In this document: positions 12,182 to 24,520 of the stretch, piece after piece
Layout: every line of letters starts with the position of its first letter
Numbering within the stretch: the stretch's first letter is position 1
NCBI RefSeq assembly: GCF_003286085.1
Contig: NW_020825313.1
Span: 2,790,001 to 2,854,000, forward strand
Direction of reading: 5' to 3'
DNA: 64,000 bases
Source of the DNA: Drosophila persimilis
Lineage: Eukaryota > Arthropoda > Insecta > Diptera > Drosophilidae
Notes under the pieces: model-generated
Told to the model about the DNA's origin: nothing
The model's database searches: none
The model's input: the letters and a program-made list of their open reading frames with translations, nothing else
Translations under genes and position numbers: made by a program

Positions 12182-12408
12182 GTAGAAAATTACCTATCTA
12201 TCAGATTGCTGAGTCGTGATCAGATTGGATAATTTTTATAGCCAAAAACAAATCAATTTGCAGTGGCTACGCAGCACCCGACGTCACGCTCAGACTGATT
12301 TTCTGTCTCTCTCTCACGCACTCTTTTTCGTTCAATGCTAGCGCCGTTTGCCGGAGGAGAGCCATACTGACTAAATGACAGCAGCAACTCACAACGTTCT
12401 CCCTCGTT
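12165..12408 (+). mobile_element. DINE-type Helitron 3' fragment (duplicate)
   Basis: Copy of 9356-9599 in the second duplication unit. Confidence 0.75.
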
Positions 12409-12713
12409 GGTGTTATATACATATATATGCGCAATAATATTAATTACATATCATACGTCTGTGCCTAGAATTAAAAGCGAATTGCACAATTTTCAGCGCA
12501 TGACACTTAACAGAAAGATTTATATGTCTTTCGCTCTTCCTTAAATTTTTTGCAAAATTACATCTGTCTCTGCTTTTGGATCTTTTAGTCCAACTGCTAC
12601 TTTCCTCTTTCGATCGCAGAGCATCCCTCGGCGGTAGCAGAAGTGAAGAAAAACCTGAATATTGGCGTGATCGACGATCACACACTTTATTTTATTATAT
12701 AGAATCTAGAATT

Positions 12714-13107
12714 ATTATTGAAAAATGTGAGTTCAAGGATCTCAGAAACTATAAGAACTAGAGCAAGCAAATTTTCGATCCACACTCCTGTGATATCAAA
12801 ATTCAAATTCAAAATTTCGCCAGACCCCTTTCCGCCCCCGCAAAGAACGAAAATCTGAGGCATCCACAATATTGAAGTTACGAGAAAACTAAAAACGCAC
12901 ATTCATAGAGAATTACCGTATCTATGAGATTGCTGAATCTGGATCAGATCGGATAATTTTTATAGCCAAAAGGAACAAATTAATTTGCAGTGGCTACGCA
13001 GCGCCCGACGACATGTTCAGACACGTTTTCTGTCTCTCTCGCACGCACTCTTTTTCGTGTCGTTTAAGAGAGCCAGTTGCGGTCGCAGCAGCAACTTACA
13101 ACGTTTC
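12714..13107 (+). mobile_element. DINE-type Helitron 3' fragment (duplicate)
   Basis: Copy of 9905-10298 in the second duplication unit, again abutting the end of the Helitron gene. Confidence 0.75.
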
Positions 13108-16100
13108 AGGCGTAAAAACAAACAACGCAGATCGTCTTCCGACCCGTGAACATTCCACATATAAATGGCCATGGGAAAAACAATAATTTTCCAAATTCAG
13201 ACCACATATTTTCAAGGATTGGCTTTGTGATTTGTTAATAGTCGAATGGCGAATGCAATACGTATCGGAAATCGAAGTCTTTTAAACTCGAACGGCATAG
13301 CCGTTGGGATCATCGGAATCCTGGGAAAGAGAACCTTCGAATTTTCTTTTAAGTATCGTCGTGTAAATCAAATTTCTCATAAATTTTCTTACCAACAAAC
13401 GCGTACCGTTGCACAGTTTTGGTTGGTTTATGTTTCCAACCAATCTTTAGGTGTCAATTGTGCGCCTTGGGACATCCAAAGAGTTGACAAAATCAGGTGG
13501 ATAGTTGGTGCCTCAATCTTCATTTGTAACACAATAAATAGATTTGAATAAATGGATCCAAACCAATGATCTCGATCTGAATTATGTAGTTTATGTCACC
13601 TTCATCTTTATTCTTAGCCGCTAAAATTGCTCGCTCACTCAATAATTATTTTTGTAGTTGGAAATGATATTTGGGAATACTTTGTTAATGAGCTCGTCTT
13701 TTGTTGTGATAAAGTTACAGAAATTCGGAGGAAATGAAATTAATCCGCTCGATTCCTCGACAGTTGCTCGACCATTACCGATAATCAGAAATTGCTCTGA
13801 AAAATCTTCAGCACATCTGCTTTTCATTTTGCAGTGCAGCCCTTATGTTTGTTGTCAGCTGAAGTTTCTTCACATAGCAAAATAAATTTTTTGATTTTAT
13901 GCAAGCGGTTGGATCTTTCAATGTTCGGTTATGCGCCATTGTGCATTCGTCCCAGATGATGATTTTTGATGCTGAACAAAATTTTTTCTTTGCGAAGTTT
14001 TTTTCAATATTTTCAATAATTACCGGTAATTTTAATGCTAAATGAGCCGTACGGCATCCTTGTAACAATATGGCTGCTATTCCAGAAGAAGCAATATTGG
14101 ATCTTCCACGAATAGTGGCTAAAACTATTGACCTGAGGAATGTCTTACCAGTTTTTGTTGGGGATTCAACAGGGGTACATTTTTTTGAACAGCTAAATTC
14201 AGTTCTCGATTAAATGCGTCATTCTTTTCACGATTCGGCGCTGGCATTCCTAAGCTGAGTAATAAACTACCGCATATGAAGTAACACATGTCTACAATCA
14301 ATAGTAAAGCTTGGTTATGTATCTCCTCATTCATTTCAAGATCGGGGTTTCTGAAACTTACACGAAATACAAAATATTTTCTGACTTATTATCCTTGTAT
14401 TCGGTGGGTTCGGAGGAGAGCATGTCGAAATAATGATAGCAAATAATATGCGTATCTGACTTGGAAATGTAGAGATAATAGCTTCCTCGATTGTCATGTC
14501 CTAATTTGTATCGTTTTCTGGTAAATTATGTTCTTCACAGGCAGCCCGATATGTTGGGAATATTGTTCCATTCACAGTGCGTAGTTACTTAAATGACGTT
14601 GAGCAACGCATATTATCAAGCAGCAACTGCAAAGAGAAGCATTCATCATTCTTTGGATGAACTGTATACATACGACCAAGAACGCACATCCAACTGTTGT
14701 CGACAACGAAATTTTTTTTTTCCCTGTGATAGTTTGACCGTTATCATCAGGTGATCGACGCCGATACAGTGGATAACCGCCATTTTCAGTGACGGTCTGC
14801 GCCGTTAATTTCTGTGGATATCGTTTGGAACACTTGCCGTCGACCATGCAAGATGATTGACGATTAATGGCGTCACACGGTCCATGAATCATATTTTAAT
14901 TACGACATCATGTAGGTCTGGATCGGCTTAGTAATCGGGAATCTCAGCACATATGATATCATTTACTTGGTCTTGTTGAATTCTTTTCATTAACCAAATA
15001 AGAATGTGCGCGTGTGGCATGCCATTCGATTGAATACATCCAGCTTTGATTATTTCGAAAGACGCGTTCTTTAACAATATAGTTAATCAGGTACCTCATT
15101 TTTTGCTTGAATGCAGGTGCTGTGATGTTGTGCCTGGGAAGCAGCAATTGAACGAACAATTTTGGTTTACAGGTAAAAGTAATAAAGAGATCTGGCCGAC
15201 CGTAATGACGAACATATGTATATTCTTGCATCTTGCCCATATTCATGCATATGACGTTGAGGTAGTATACGTCGCCGGCAGAATAGTTTTTTTTACCGAT
15301 ATTAGCTGCACTTCCTTCAGTACCAATTGCGTCACGTAAATGTAAATACTCTTCAGAACTCAATTTGGCTTGCTTTAGCCTAATAAAAGTTAAACGTTCC
15401 GTTTCTATTTTGACGTACATATCGACGGAATACTGCTATAATAATCGATGAAACCGCAGCAAAAAGTTGTCGGCATTTTTCAAAATCATCAAACGAGCTA
15501 ACTTTCTTTGTAGTTTCTTCATTCAATGAATTTATCATTTTGATATTAAAATAATATCCATCATCTCCTTGCCACAACATGAGCGGGTACTGCAACGTGT
15601 CATATGAACGATGTGTTTCAGATATTTTTTGCTGTGGCCCAGTATCGCGATGTACAATCACAATATCACGTCTTTCCATGTTTTTTTACCAACAAGCAGG
15701 ATAGCAACTTCATTTATTGATGGAGCATTAAATGTGCGTTCGTGTGCTCCAGATAGTCGTTTATCCGCTCTGATCACTACTTTTTAGTCATCATTTGGCA
15801 TGTGCTCCAATGCACTCTGGAACAGCCTGACCAACGCATGATGTTCATGAAGTAGTTGCTGCAGACCTTTTTTGCTCTTTTCATTGCTGCATTTATCTCT
15901 TGACATCGATCAAGTTGTTCTTCCATGTTTCCCATGAAGAATATATGTACAAAATTATGCTGTGCATCTTCGAGAGGATGCAATTCGATGAATCTCTCCT
16001 TGTATCTTGAATTTCGGATTAAATCCTTGTTCATCGATAATTTTTGTTTCAAATGAGGTCATTTGGAAACAACCATTGTATTTTTAAATGTTTGCAAGAA

Positions 16101-16491
16101 AATTACGTAATTCGGGTGTTTCGGGACAAAGCAGTAAACGCAATGGCTCAGGTGGCGGAGTCAATAATGGCAATTTGACTTTTCCACTAAGGCGGGACAA
16201 TCCGTTTCTCCGGAAAACTTCAATACGCCACAATATTCGCAAACAATGTGTATTGGCCCAATAAAAACGCAAGGATGCAAGCAGTAATCGGTGCTGCAAT
16301 TGTATCGAAACGCTGCTCAATTGAAATCAGCTCTTGATAAGTCTACTTGCCTCGCTTTTCTCTTGTGTATGAGAAGCACGAAGTCGAGCCAAATCCACAC
16401 GGCGCTCATTCATAGGTTCATTCCCTATATTTCGTATCCTTCTTAATTTACGGCTTTATCGGTAAAGATTTGATCGTCTTGATCGCGGCAT
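13108..16491 (-). pseudogene. Helitron Rep/helicase (rolling-circle transposase), broken
   Basis: A near-complete Helitron protein reads right to left. It starts at an ATG at 16491-16489 with the MPRSRRSN N-terminus typical of the family. Recognisable stretches follow: VHIFFMGNMEEQ (about 15960), RDIVIVHRDTG and YPLMLWQG (15680-15560), YVKIETERLTFIR (15420-15380), YGRPDLFITFTC (about 15210), the HUH nickase motif PHAHILIWL (about 15020-14990, in a different frame from its upstream neighbour), and MIHGPCDAINRQSSCMVDGK (14892-14833). The helicase part has a Walker A TGKT (about 14145), Walker B WDECTMAH (about 13950) and motif VI (about 13150-13250). There are many stops and frameshifts. An intact protein would nick one strand and drive rolling-circle transposition. 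The C-terminal portion lies inside the second duplication unit. Confidence 0.8.
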
Positions 16492-17642
16492 TTTTAAAAA
16501 TGAATTAAAAATAATACAAATTACAAATGTGAGGTATTTTTATTTGTTTTGGTTATTTACAATAGACGTCGGCCACTTAATTGTTATAGTTTTCAAAACA
16601 TAGTTTCAATATATATTTTAAATAACCAAACCAAAAAAATAAAAAATACATCACTTATGGAAATCGGTTATTTTTTTAAGGTTATTCGATGTTTCCATAC
16701 CGTACTAAAAGATGGCGCACCCTGTACATATTTATTTCGATTTACATTTTATAATGACAATATTCATTATATTAACAAACTCACAAATTTTCTTTTTTAC
16801 CATTTTTTCTGCAATTGCTTTCCAATTTGCCAACAGGCTGTGTCATTCTATTCATAAACATTATAGTAGCTACTCAGATGGTTATTACTCATCATATTAT
16901 TTTAGATGTATGATGTATGTGTCGTTACTTACTAGAGGTCTGCATGGCTCCATTCAAAACAAAAGTCCAGCAACATTCGAATTGAATAGAGTTGAAGGAG
17001 TGCGACGCACACAACGAATTGAGTTATGCGAGTTATGAATGCAAGAATGTGTTGGCTTCATATTTGTTAACATTAAATTGTATGATTGATAATAAATGAA
17101 TGCGCAAACCTAAATGAATACAACCGAACAGAACCGAAAATTCGAATAAACCGACTTTTTGCATGCGTACTCTATGCATTCGTTCATTGCTTGGGTTTTT
17201 CGTTCTTCTTGTTCTTCTTTTCCCTAAACACAGCAAAATAACAACAATTGAAAGGATAGTGCTGACAGTGTTGCCAAATCAGTTATTAGTTTGTTTATTT
17301 CTTACTTTTTATTTGATTTTAAACGACATTTTCTCAAATGCATCTTAAAGCAACTTGAACAGAAGTGAACAAAAAACCACGCAGCAAGCAATCGAGCGGA
17401 GAACAAATGCATCTTGTTTGTGCTATTTTTTGTATTATGTATTCCACGAGAACAAGTACAGCGATTTACTTACCATTTTGGTGTATATTGCATGGCGTGG
17501 CATCGGTAAAAACTTACTGAATCCACACTGTACTGTAACGTTTGTTCGCGGTTTACGGTTATTTGTCGACATCAAAAACAAAGGCGGGTTTTTTCTGGTT
17601 AACTGCCGCTGTCAGGCCGATCGTCTGTAGAGCGTGCAATCA
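16492..17642. other. AT-rich unassigned DNA
   Basis: No recognised element ends or domains. It may include the 5' terminal part of the Helitron (right of 16491), but I cannot place a terminus. Small open frames (for example 17355-17630) show no known domain. Confidence 0.45.
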
Positions 17643-18230
17643 TGGAACTTTGTCCAATTGGTTAAAATCGATGGAATAATGAAGAAAGAATATTATCTTC
17701 ACGTTTTAGAAGCCAATTTGTCAAATTTGATAGACAAATGTGTCTACCCCATATCCAAGGTCACTTTCTAGCCAGACGATAACCCGAAGCACACGGCTAA
17801 ATTCGGAAAAATCGTCCCAATAATTTTCACTTAATCCAGTGGCCTGCTCAATAGCCCAGATCTAAATCCCATTGAACATCGATGGGCTCTGCTTAAAAAA
17901 CATTGGAAAGTATGTGTCTTCATCAAAGGGATTGGATGAGTTTTTGGGAGCGCGTGAAGTCAGAGTGGCGCATAAAACCTTGCAAGCACATACTAAATTT
18001 AGTCGAGAGTATGCCAAAACTTATTCGGAAGGTGATAAAAGCTAGGGACCTTTGTAAAAAATATATTTAAAAAATTATTAATGTAAAAAATTTGAAACGT
18101 AAAAAGTTGATACATGGAATTTTTTGAAAAAAATTAAAATCTCTTAATGAGAAGAATCTATTCGAATTAAAATGATTGTTTTTTTTTCTTTCTCACTAAA
18201 GTAAAGAATCCATGAGAAAAAAATCACACG
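17643..18230 (+). pseudogene. Tc1/mariner transposase relic
   Basis: The plus strand encodes a broken C-terminal half of a Tc1-type transposase: KIDGIMKKEYYLHVL, then IDKCVYPISKVTF, a PDDNPKHTA block with the second catalytic Asp, and SPDLNPIEHRWAL with the catalytic Glu (about 17855-17890), then LKKHWK. Stops lie between the blocks. The AT-rich downstream tail matches that of the relics at 8650 and 11459, which are in the opposite orientation. The N-terminal half is missing. Confidence 0.75.
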
Positions 18231-18655
18231 CAATTTTAAAAGTTGTACAGGCGTTTAAACTGAAAAGTGATGAGCATGTATGCACACGTGCTCTCCACTG
18301 TATGTATTTTTGTACGTGTGCATAGAAAACGACATGTACAAATTGGTCGATCTGCTTTCAATTTATTTTCTGAAATTGTGGTGGAGGACGCAAATCCTTT
18401 TGCGAAATAAGGCAAATATTTTAAATTTAAATTGATTCTTAAATTAAATTAAATAAGCTCATACATCTGCCAAAAAATGTAGCAACTGTGAAGGAAACCA
18501 CGCTGCCAACTATAGGGGTTGGTCGGTATATAAAATATAAAATATATAATCCGACAAAACTTGCTATATATACAATCAACTACCACCCAGGAGTTTATTT
18601 GCTAAGGCGTTAAATAACACGAACTAATCGTACGCCTCAGTCTCCAAACAAAAAC
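18231..18655. other. AT-rich unassigned DNA
   Basis: Noncoding, between the Tc1 relic and the Jockey-type element; nothing recognised. Confidence 0.4.
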
Positions 18656-19094
18656 TTTAACAAACCACAGCAGGAATAATGAAGCATCAGGCATCGCAGC
18701 AATGACTAGAAATTGATACCCAACATACTTCTGCAAATACATCCCGATTGCCTAGTGGAATTAAATCAATAGTGATAACTATAACAAACACAATGGCGGC
18801 AATACAACAAACGATGCAGAATCTTTTGCGCAATTAAAATCTCCTCGAGCTCCTAATCAAACAGAAATTTACTTAAATGGTTTTTCTTAATATATCTATC
18901 TACGAATGGCATTTCGCAGCAGTTGCAGTTTCTCGATCAATATGATCTTTGCGCCATGCTCATATCCGAGACTCACCTAACTAACAAAAATTATTTTCAT
19001 CTCAATGGCTACAACTTCTATGCGACAAGTCATTCTGATGTAAAGGCTCATGGAGGTACTGGAATTCTGATCAAGCGTCGCATTTGTTATCATC
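18656..19094 (+). pseudogene. Jockey-clade element, piece 1: end of ORF1 and start of endonuclease
   Basis: Near 18780-18830 the frame reads like the C-terminus of a Jockey ORF1 (TITNTMAAIQQTMQNLL). From about 18920 it reads as the Jockey endonuclease: LQFLDQYDLCAMLISETHLT (catalytic Glu in SETH), then GYNFYATSH and HGGTGILIK. It is cut by the BEL element at 19095 and resumes at 26531. Confidence 0.75.
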
Positions 19095-19623
19095 TGTTCA
19101 GTTGCAGAAATATGTTTAAGTAATAGTGTATAATACCCGTCGGCATAACACAGTGGCACCGTGACACAGTGTTCTACGTAACATGCAATATAATACCTCA
19201 CGACAACACACTAGCCACTGCAGTGAGTTCTGCTGACAATGCACTCTCTCCGCAGAGTGCGAAGACAGCGGGGCATTTGCTGACCATCAAAATGTCGCAA
19301 TTGCCCACCAGACACTAAAATTATCCATAATACACAAAACATATATTTTACAGACTCAGCACGTTTGTACCTTTTGATTACCTATAAATAAGAATCATTT
19401 TTATTAATAAAGTCAGTATCAGAAACAGTACCATAACTGCCTGCCACTCATCTTCCATCGCAATCATCAGAGGCTGTCGCCGTGTCTTCAGACCCTCCCT
19501 TGCGCACCGTAGGATACCCACTCCGCAGTCCAACTGGTTCAAGTTCTAGTTGCGACGACCAAACTGTAGACGGTTTATGTACCGTATGCAACCCAGCTTC
19601 CTACACACTCACACACACTAACA
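19095..19623 (+). repeat. BEL 5' LTR
   Basis: Begins TGTTCAGTTGCAG and ends near cactaaca, directly before a primer-binding-site-like tggtgaccccgac at 19626. It contains ataaagtcag (about 19408-19417), a likely polyadenylation region. It matches 26004-26530 and, with more divergence, 59286-59760. Confidence 0.9.
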
Positions 19624-19656
19624 TTTGGTGACCCCGACGTGAGCTCCTCCCTCCGG

Positions 19657-20850
19657 TAGCTACCAAAGAAAGCGGTCTGATCCAGCAGTCCGCAAAGGAT
19701 TACAGCAAACTTCTTTCACTATGTCGCCGACAAAAGGCCATAGTAGAGTCCGTTAAACGCAATCTGAAACAGCTTTCAGAGGCGGAAGGACGCACATCAA
19801 GTGATTTGATTAAATCACTATGGACTCAAGCGCAGGAAGTCCACTTCACAATTCATCAGGAATACGAGGACCCAGTGGAAGGAGGATATGACATGGAATC
19901 CTACCTAACACTGGAAAGTAAGGTCCAAAGAGCATTGGCAAAATCAGCCCCACCAAACACGGATAACGTGCAGCTTCCACGCATCAGCATCCCAAAGTTT
20001 GATGGGGATCTATTAAAATGGACCCAGTTCTTCGATCTGTTCTCATGCATGGTGCATGAGACCAACATGCCTACGGTGAAAAAGATGTGGTATCTTAAAA
20101 CCACCGTTACCGGCGAGGCAGAAAGATTGATTCGACATATCGATCTAAAGGAAGAAAATTATGAAGCCGCTTGGGAAATACTAGTTGACGCATACAACAA
20201 ATCCCAGAGATGTTTCAAAAACGGTACTGAACCGCTTCCTCAATCACCAAACAATTAATGACGATCCCAAGTCATTAAAAGAGTTGTATATAACAACCAA
20301 AGAATCCCTTGCATCACTAAAGGGATTGGGCATCAATATATCTACATGGGATCCGATATTGATTGCCATTATCAGAAACAAACTGGATGTAACAAATAAG
20401 GCCTTGTATGAGCAATCATTGGGAAGCTCAAAGGACATTCAGGCGCTGGATACGATGCTTCAGTTCTTGGAGCAAAGAATTCGGGTTCTAGGAACCAGTA
20501 AGAAGCAACCAGCATCAAGGAGAGAGCTAAAAGGCACGACATGTGCATCAGCAAACACAGGAAGAGCGCGAGCACCCTTATGCACATTCTGCAAGAAAGC
20601 AAGCCATTGGCTCTACGGATGCGAAGAATATCGCTCCAAATCTCCATCAGAACGACTAAATTGGGTACAAAAACAAAAAATGTGCGTTAATTGTTTTAGA
20701 ACAAATCACAAAACAAACGCATGCCCTGGTCGAAACTGCTTCAAGTGTGACAAGAAGCACAACACGATGCTACATTTGGAAACAGCATCAGGCGCAGCTC
20801 CGACGGTTGGTGCAGCAAGTAACAATAGTTACAATCTTCTGGCCACAGCA
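19657..20850 (+). pseudogene. BEL gag region, frameshifted
   Basis: One frame runs from about 19670 through LCRRQKAIVESVKRN and LIKSLWTQAQE to the PRISIPKFDGD and FFDLFSCMVHE stretch typical of BEL/Pao gag (19806-20258). It is thrown out of frame near 20205-20225 and continues in the frame that opens at 20185 with KTVLNRFLNHQTIND. Two zinc-knuckle-like Cys/His clusters lie near 20580-20625 and 20680-20770. Gag would form the particle and bind RNA. I see no clear ATG in frame before 19806. In this family gag and pol form one polyprotein, so the frameshift disables everything downstream unless read through. Confidence 0.75.
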
Positions 20851-23835
20851 AAGGTGGCAGTAGAAGCCAACAACGGGCAGGTTGCTAATTTCAGAGCACT
20901 GCTAGATTCAGGATCACAGATAAACTTGATCTCTGAACGAATGACATCAATGTTGTCACTCAAACTAAAAGACACAACATTGCGGATCGAAGGAATTGGA
21001 GGTCAATCAAAGACCAGCAGAGCACGAGTAAATGTGCTCATGAAATCCCTTCACAATGGTTTTACGCAAAGAATTGAAGCGTTCGTATTACCACAGATAA
21101 TAGCTGACCAACCAGCTCAGGCACTCGATCCAGAGAGCTTAAACATACCAAGCAGGATCTCACTGGCAGATCCAAACTTCCATACGCCAGGCAAAATCGA
21201 CATGCTAATCGGAGCCGAGCATTATTACTCGCTGCTGCTACCAGATCAACAGCAGCTAAGGACAGGAGGCCCTCTGCTACAAAACACGAAACTGGGATGG
21301 ATTGTGGCAGGAAAAGTCAAATCTGCCCACAAGTCCTCACCCATTTGTGCAACGGGAGTAAACGAGCTCATGGAAAGATTCTGGACTCTGGACAATCTAG
21401 AGACGGAAGACAAACCACGCACTCCAGTGGAGGCACGATGCGAAGCTCATTTTATAGAAAATCTTCAGACAGCTTCAGACGGCCGCTTTATTGTAAAGCT
21501 CCCATTTTCCGAACACCCTTCAGCCCTGGGGGAGTCGTTGGAAACCGCAACAAAAAGATTCCTAGCGTTGGAGCGGCGAAGCTCAACAGAAACTTGGAAG
21601 AGTTATGTGGACTTCATGGAAGAGTATGAACGACTAGGACATATGAAGATTGTCCCAGCATCAAAAGTTCCCAAAAGGCACTACTTCATTCCACATCATT
21701 GTGTACTCAAACCTGAGAGCACCACCACAAAGCTTCGGGTAGTATTCGATGCCTCATGCAAATCCACAAGCGGGAAATCTTTGAACGACATTCTGCAGGC
21801 GGGACCCACCGTTCAGAGCGAACTTATGTCCATTCTGCTACGATTTCGGATTCATAAGTACGTGTTCACAGCGGACATAGAAAAGATGTACCGGCAAGTG
21901 TGGATGAACCCGGAGGATCAATTCCATCAGATGATAGTCTGGAGAAACAATCCATCCGAAGAGATCAGGTACTACCGCCTGAAAACAGTAACATATGGGA
22001 CAACAGCTGCTCCGTTCCTAGCAACGAAATGTCTGGATCATTTGGCAATACAATACAAAGACAGACTACCAGTCGGATCAACAACATTAAAAACCGATTT
22101 CTATGTTGACGACTGTCTAACTGGAGCAAACACGATTCCAGAGGCAATTCATGTTCGACAAGAACTAAATAAGATATTACTACCGTCCGGATTCAAATTG
22201 CGCAAGTGGTGCTCCAACAATGAGCAACTTCTCCAAGGAATCCCCAAAGAGGATATTGTAACCGATGTAAAACTAGGAGAGACACTAGAGCACTACAGCG
22301 TGAACACTCTGGGTCTCATCTGGATGCCAAAGAAGGATACATTGTGTGGACGAACACAGAAAAGCCAGGCTACACGCATCACCAAACGGGTGGTATGCTC
22401 CGAACTGGCCCAAATCTTTGACCCACTAGGACTCTTTGCACCAGTGGTAGTCAAGGCAAAAATCTTCATGCAACAACTTTGGGAGCTCAAACTGGATTGG
22501 GATGACGAATTACCATTGCAACACCAAACCGAATGGAAAGAATACCGGGACGACTTACAAACTTTGAACAAAATGCAAATTCCCCGGCATATCTACGATG
22601 GAAAAATTCCAGTTACACAAGAACTCCATACGTTTGTAGATGCATCAGAACGAGCATATGGCGCAGCAGTATATGTACGCGCTACATACAAAAACAACCA
22701 AGTGTCAGTAAGACTGCTCTGTTCGAAATCACGTGTGGCGCCGACAGCCAAACAATCGCTACCACGGTTAGAACTTTGTGCTGCAGTCCTCGGTGCCGAG
22801 CTCACAAATCGAGTCCGACAGGATCTGCACATGGACATTAACACGGTTTCAGGATGGCTTTGGAGTGATTCCACAGTTGTGTTATCCTGGATAAACGCAT
22901 CGTCATCAACATACCATACCTTTGTGGCGAATCGAATCGCCAAAATCCAGGCATTAACAAACCAGTCACAATGGCGTCACGTGTCATCGGCCAACAACGC
23001 AGCCGATGTCCTGTCAAGAGGAATCGCAGCAAGCAGGCTGGCAGATCACAATCTGTGGTTATATGGACCACTATTCTTGCACGGATCTCGAGACAACTGG
23101 ACGAAGGCACCCAACATAGAACCCAGCAATCTTGAGAGAAAGGCTAAACAAGTAAGCTTGCCAATCACACCCAGCGCACTTGGGGATGAATTATATACTT
23201 GCAGACATAGCAACTCGTTTCACAAACTGCAACGCATTGTGGCTTATATGTTACGCTTCTGCTACAAAACCAACAGAGCGAACACCACGACGCTCTGCGC
23301 AGAAGAACTGACTCACGCCCGCACTATAATCCTGCGAACCATACAACAAGTCGAGTTTACAGCAGAGTTAAAACAGTTCCAACGATATAAGACTGTGGAT
23401 AGAAAGAGCTCGATCATATCGTTATCTCCCTTCCTAGGAGACGATGAGCTCATCCGAGTTGGTGGTAGACTTGAAGAAGCCCTACTTCCATACAACGCAA
23501 AACACCCAGTTTTGCTGCCTTACAATGACCCAATCGTTAAAATGATTTTGCGGGAGCTACATGAGGAGAACATGCATTGTGGTGCTCAAGCATTAAGGGC
23601 AATCGCAAGACAACAATATTGGATTATCAATGACAAGACAATGGCTAGAAGCATCATCCACAGCTGTGTTAGATGCACCAAGGCTAGACCAAAGCTGATG
23701 CACCAGATCATGGGCAATCTCCCAGCACAACGACTCCCAGCAGTCGACTACTGTGGACCAATCTCGATCCAGATAAGGCATATATCGCCGTGTTCTGCTG
23801 CTTTTCCACAAAGGCAGTACACCTGGAGCTGGTAA
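20185..23835 (+). pseudogene. BEL/Pao pol: protease, RT, RNase H, integrase N-part
   Basis: An open frame of 1,216 codons. In order: gag zinc clusters (residues about 130-205), aspartic protease with LLDSGSQINLI (nt about 20900-20935), reverse transcriptase with TADIEKMYRQV (about 21870) and the catalytic YVDDCLTG (about 22103-22126), RNase H with FVDASERAYGAAVYV (about 22634) and WSDST (about 22863), and the integrase His/Cys zinc domain (HEEN..HCG to CVRC, about 23555-23685). The frame breaks at about 23770-23785, in the first catalytic Asp region of the integrase, where a short stretch also seems to be missing compared with relatives. The RT catalytic residues look intact. The first 30 codons are upstream of the gag frame switch. 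Confidence 0.85.
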
Positions 23836-24425
23836 GCGACCTGACCACAGATGCATTCTTGGCCGCCCTGCGTCGATTCTTAAGCAGACGTGGGAAGTGC
23901 CAAACTATTCATTGCGACAATGCAACGAACTTTGTGGGTGCAAACAACCAGCTTAAAGAATTAGAAGACTCTATATGCAGCTCAAAGGCAAGTGCTCTGA
24001 TCACGAATCATTGCAACAAAAAAAAAGTGGATTTTAAATTCATTCCTCCCAGGGCCCCATCGTTTGGCGGCCTCTGGGAAGCGGCGGTAAAATCAGCAAA
24101 AAGGCTGTTGAAAACAACCACCAACACAGCCTCATTGACATTTAAAGAACTAAACACAGTGATAATCGAAATTGAAGCAATTCTCAACTCTCGACCCATC
24201 ACTCCAATGTCAAATGATCCCACTGATACAATAGCGCTCACCCCAGGACACTTCTTGATTGGTGAACCATTGACAACGCCTCCTGACGTCAATGCTGATG
24301 ACCAAGGAAGAACATTGGTCAAGCGCTGGGAATTGGTATCGCGCCTAAAGCATTCATTCTGGAAACAATGGTCTACAGAATACCTCCAAGAATTGCAAGC
24401 TCGGCATAAAGCTTGTATACAATGA
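23790..24425 (+). pseudogene. BEL integrase core, second part
   Basis: Continues the integrase in another frame: FCCFSTKAVHLELVSDLTTD, then HCDNATNFVGANNQL (second catalytic Asp, about 23913) and PSFGGLWEAAVKSAK (catalytic Glu, about 24078). It ends early: after the LQELQAR region the frame stops at 24425, where relatives carry a further C-terminal domain that is absent here. Integrase would join the cDNA to the chromosome. This copy has both a frame break before it and a truncated tail. Confidence 0.8.
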
Positions 24426-24520
24426 CTTGGACCCATATTGGAAGGATATGCAACTAATGTCTGTGCCCTGAATTAAAAAATGTTCCGGCATGTAACTCCA
24501 TAGTTCAACACTTTCAACAT

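Larger units (their letters stand above)
10990..13798. repeat. 2,809-bp tandem duplication, copy 2
   Basis: Near-identical to 8181-10989. Past 13804 the sequence continues as the rest of the Helitron gene, so copy 2 carries the original right flank and copy 1 carries the original left flank. The very low divergence means a recent event, or a residual assembly duplication. Confidence 0.9.
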
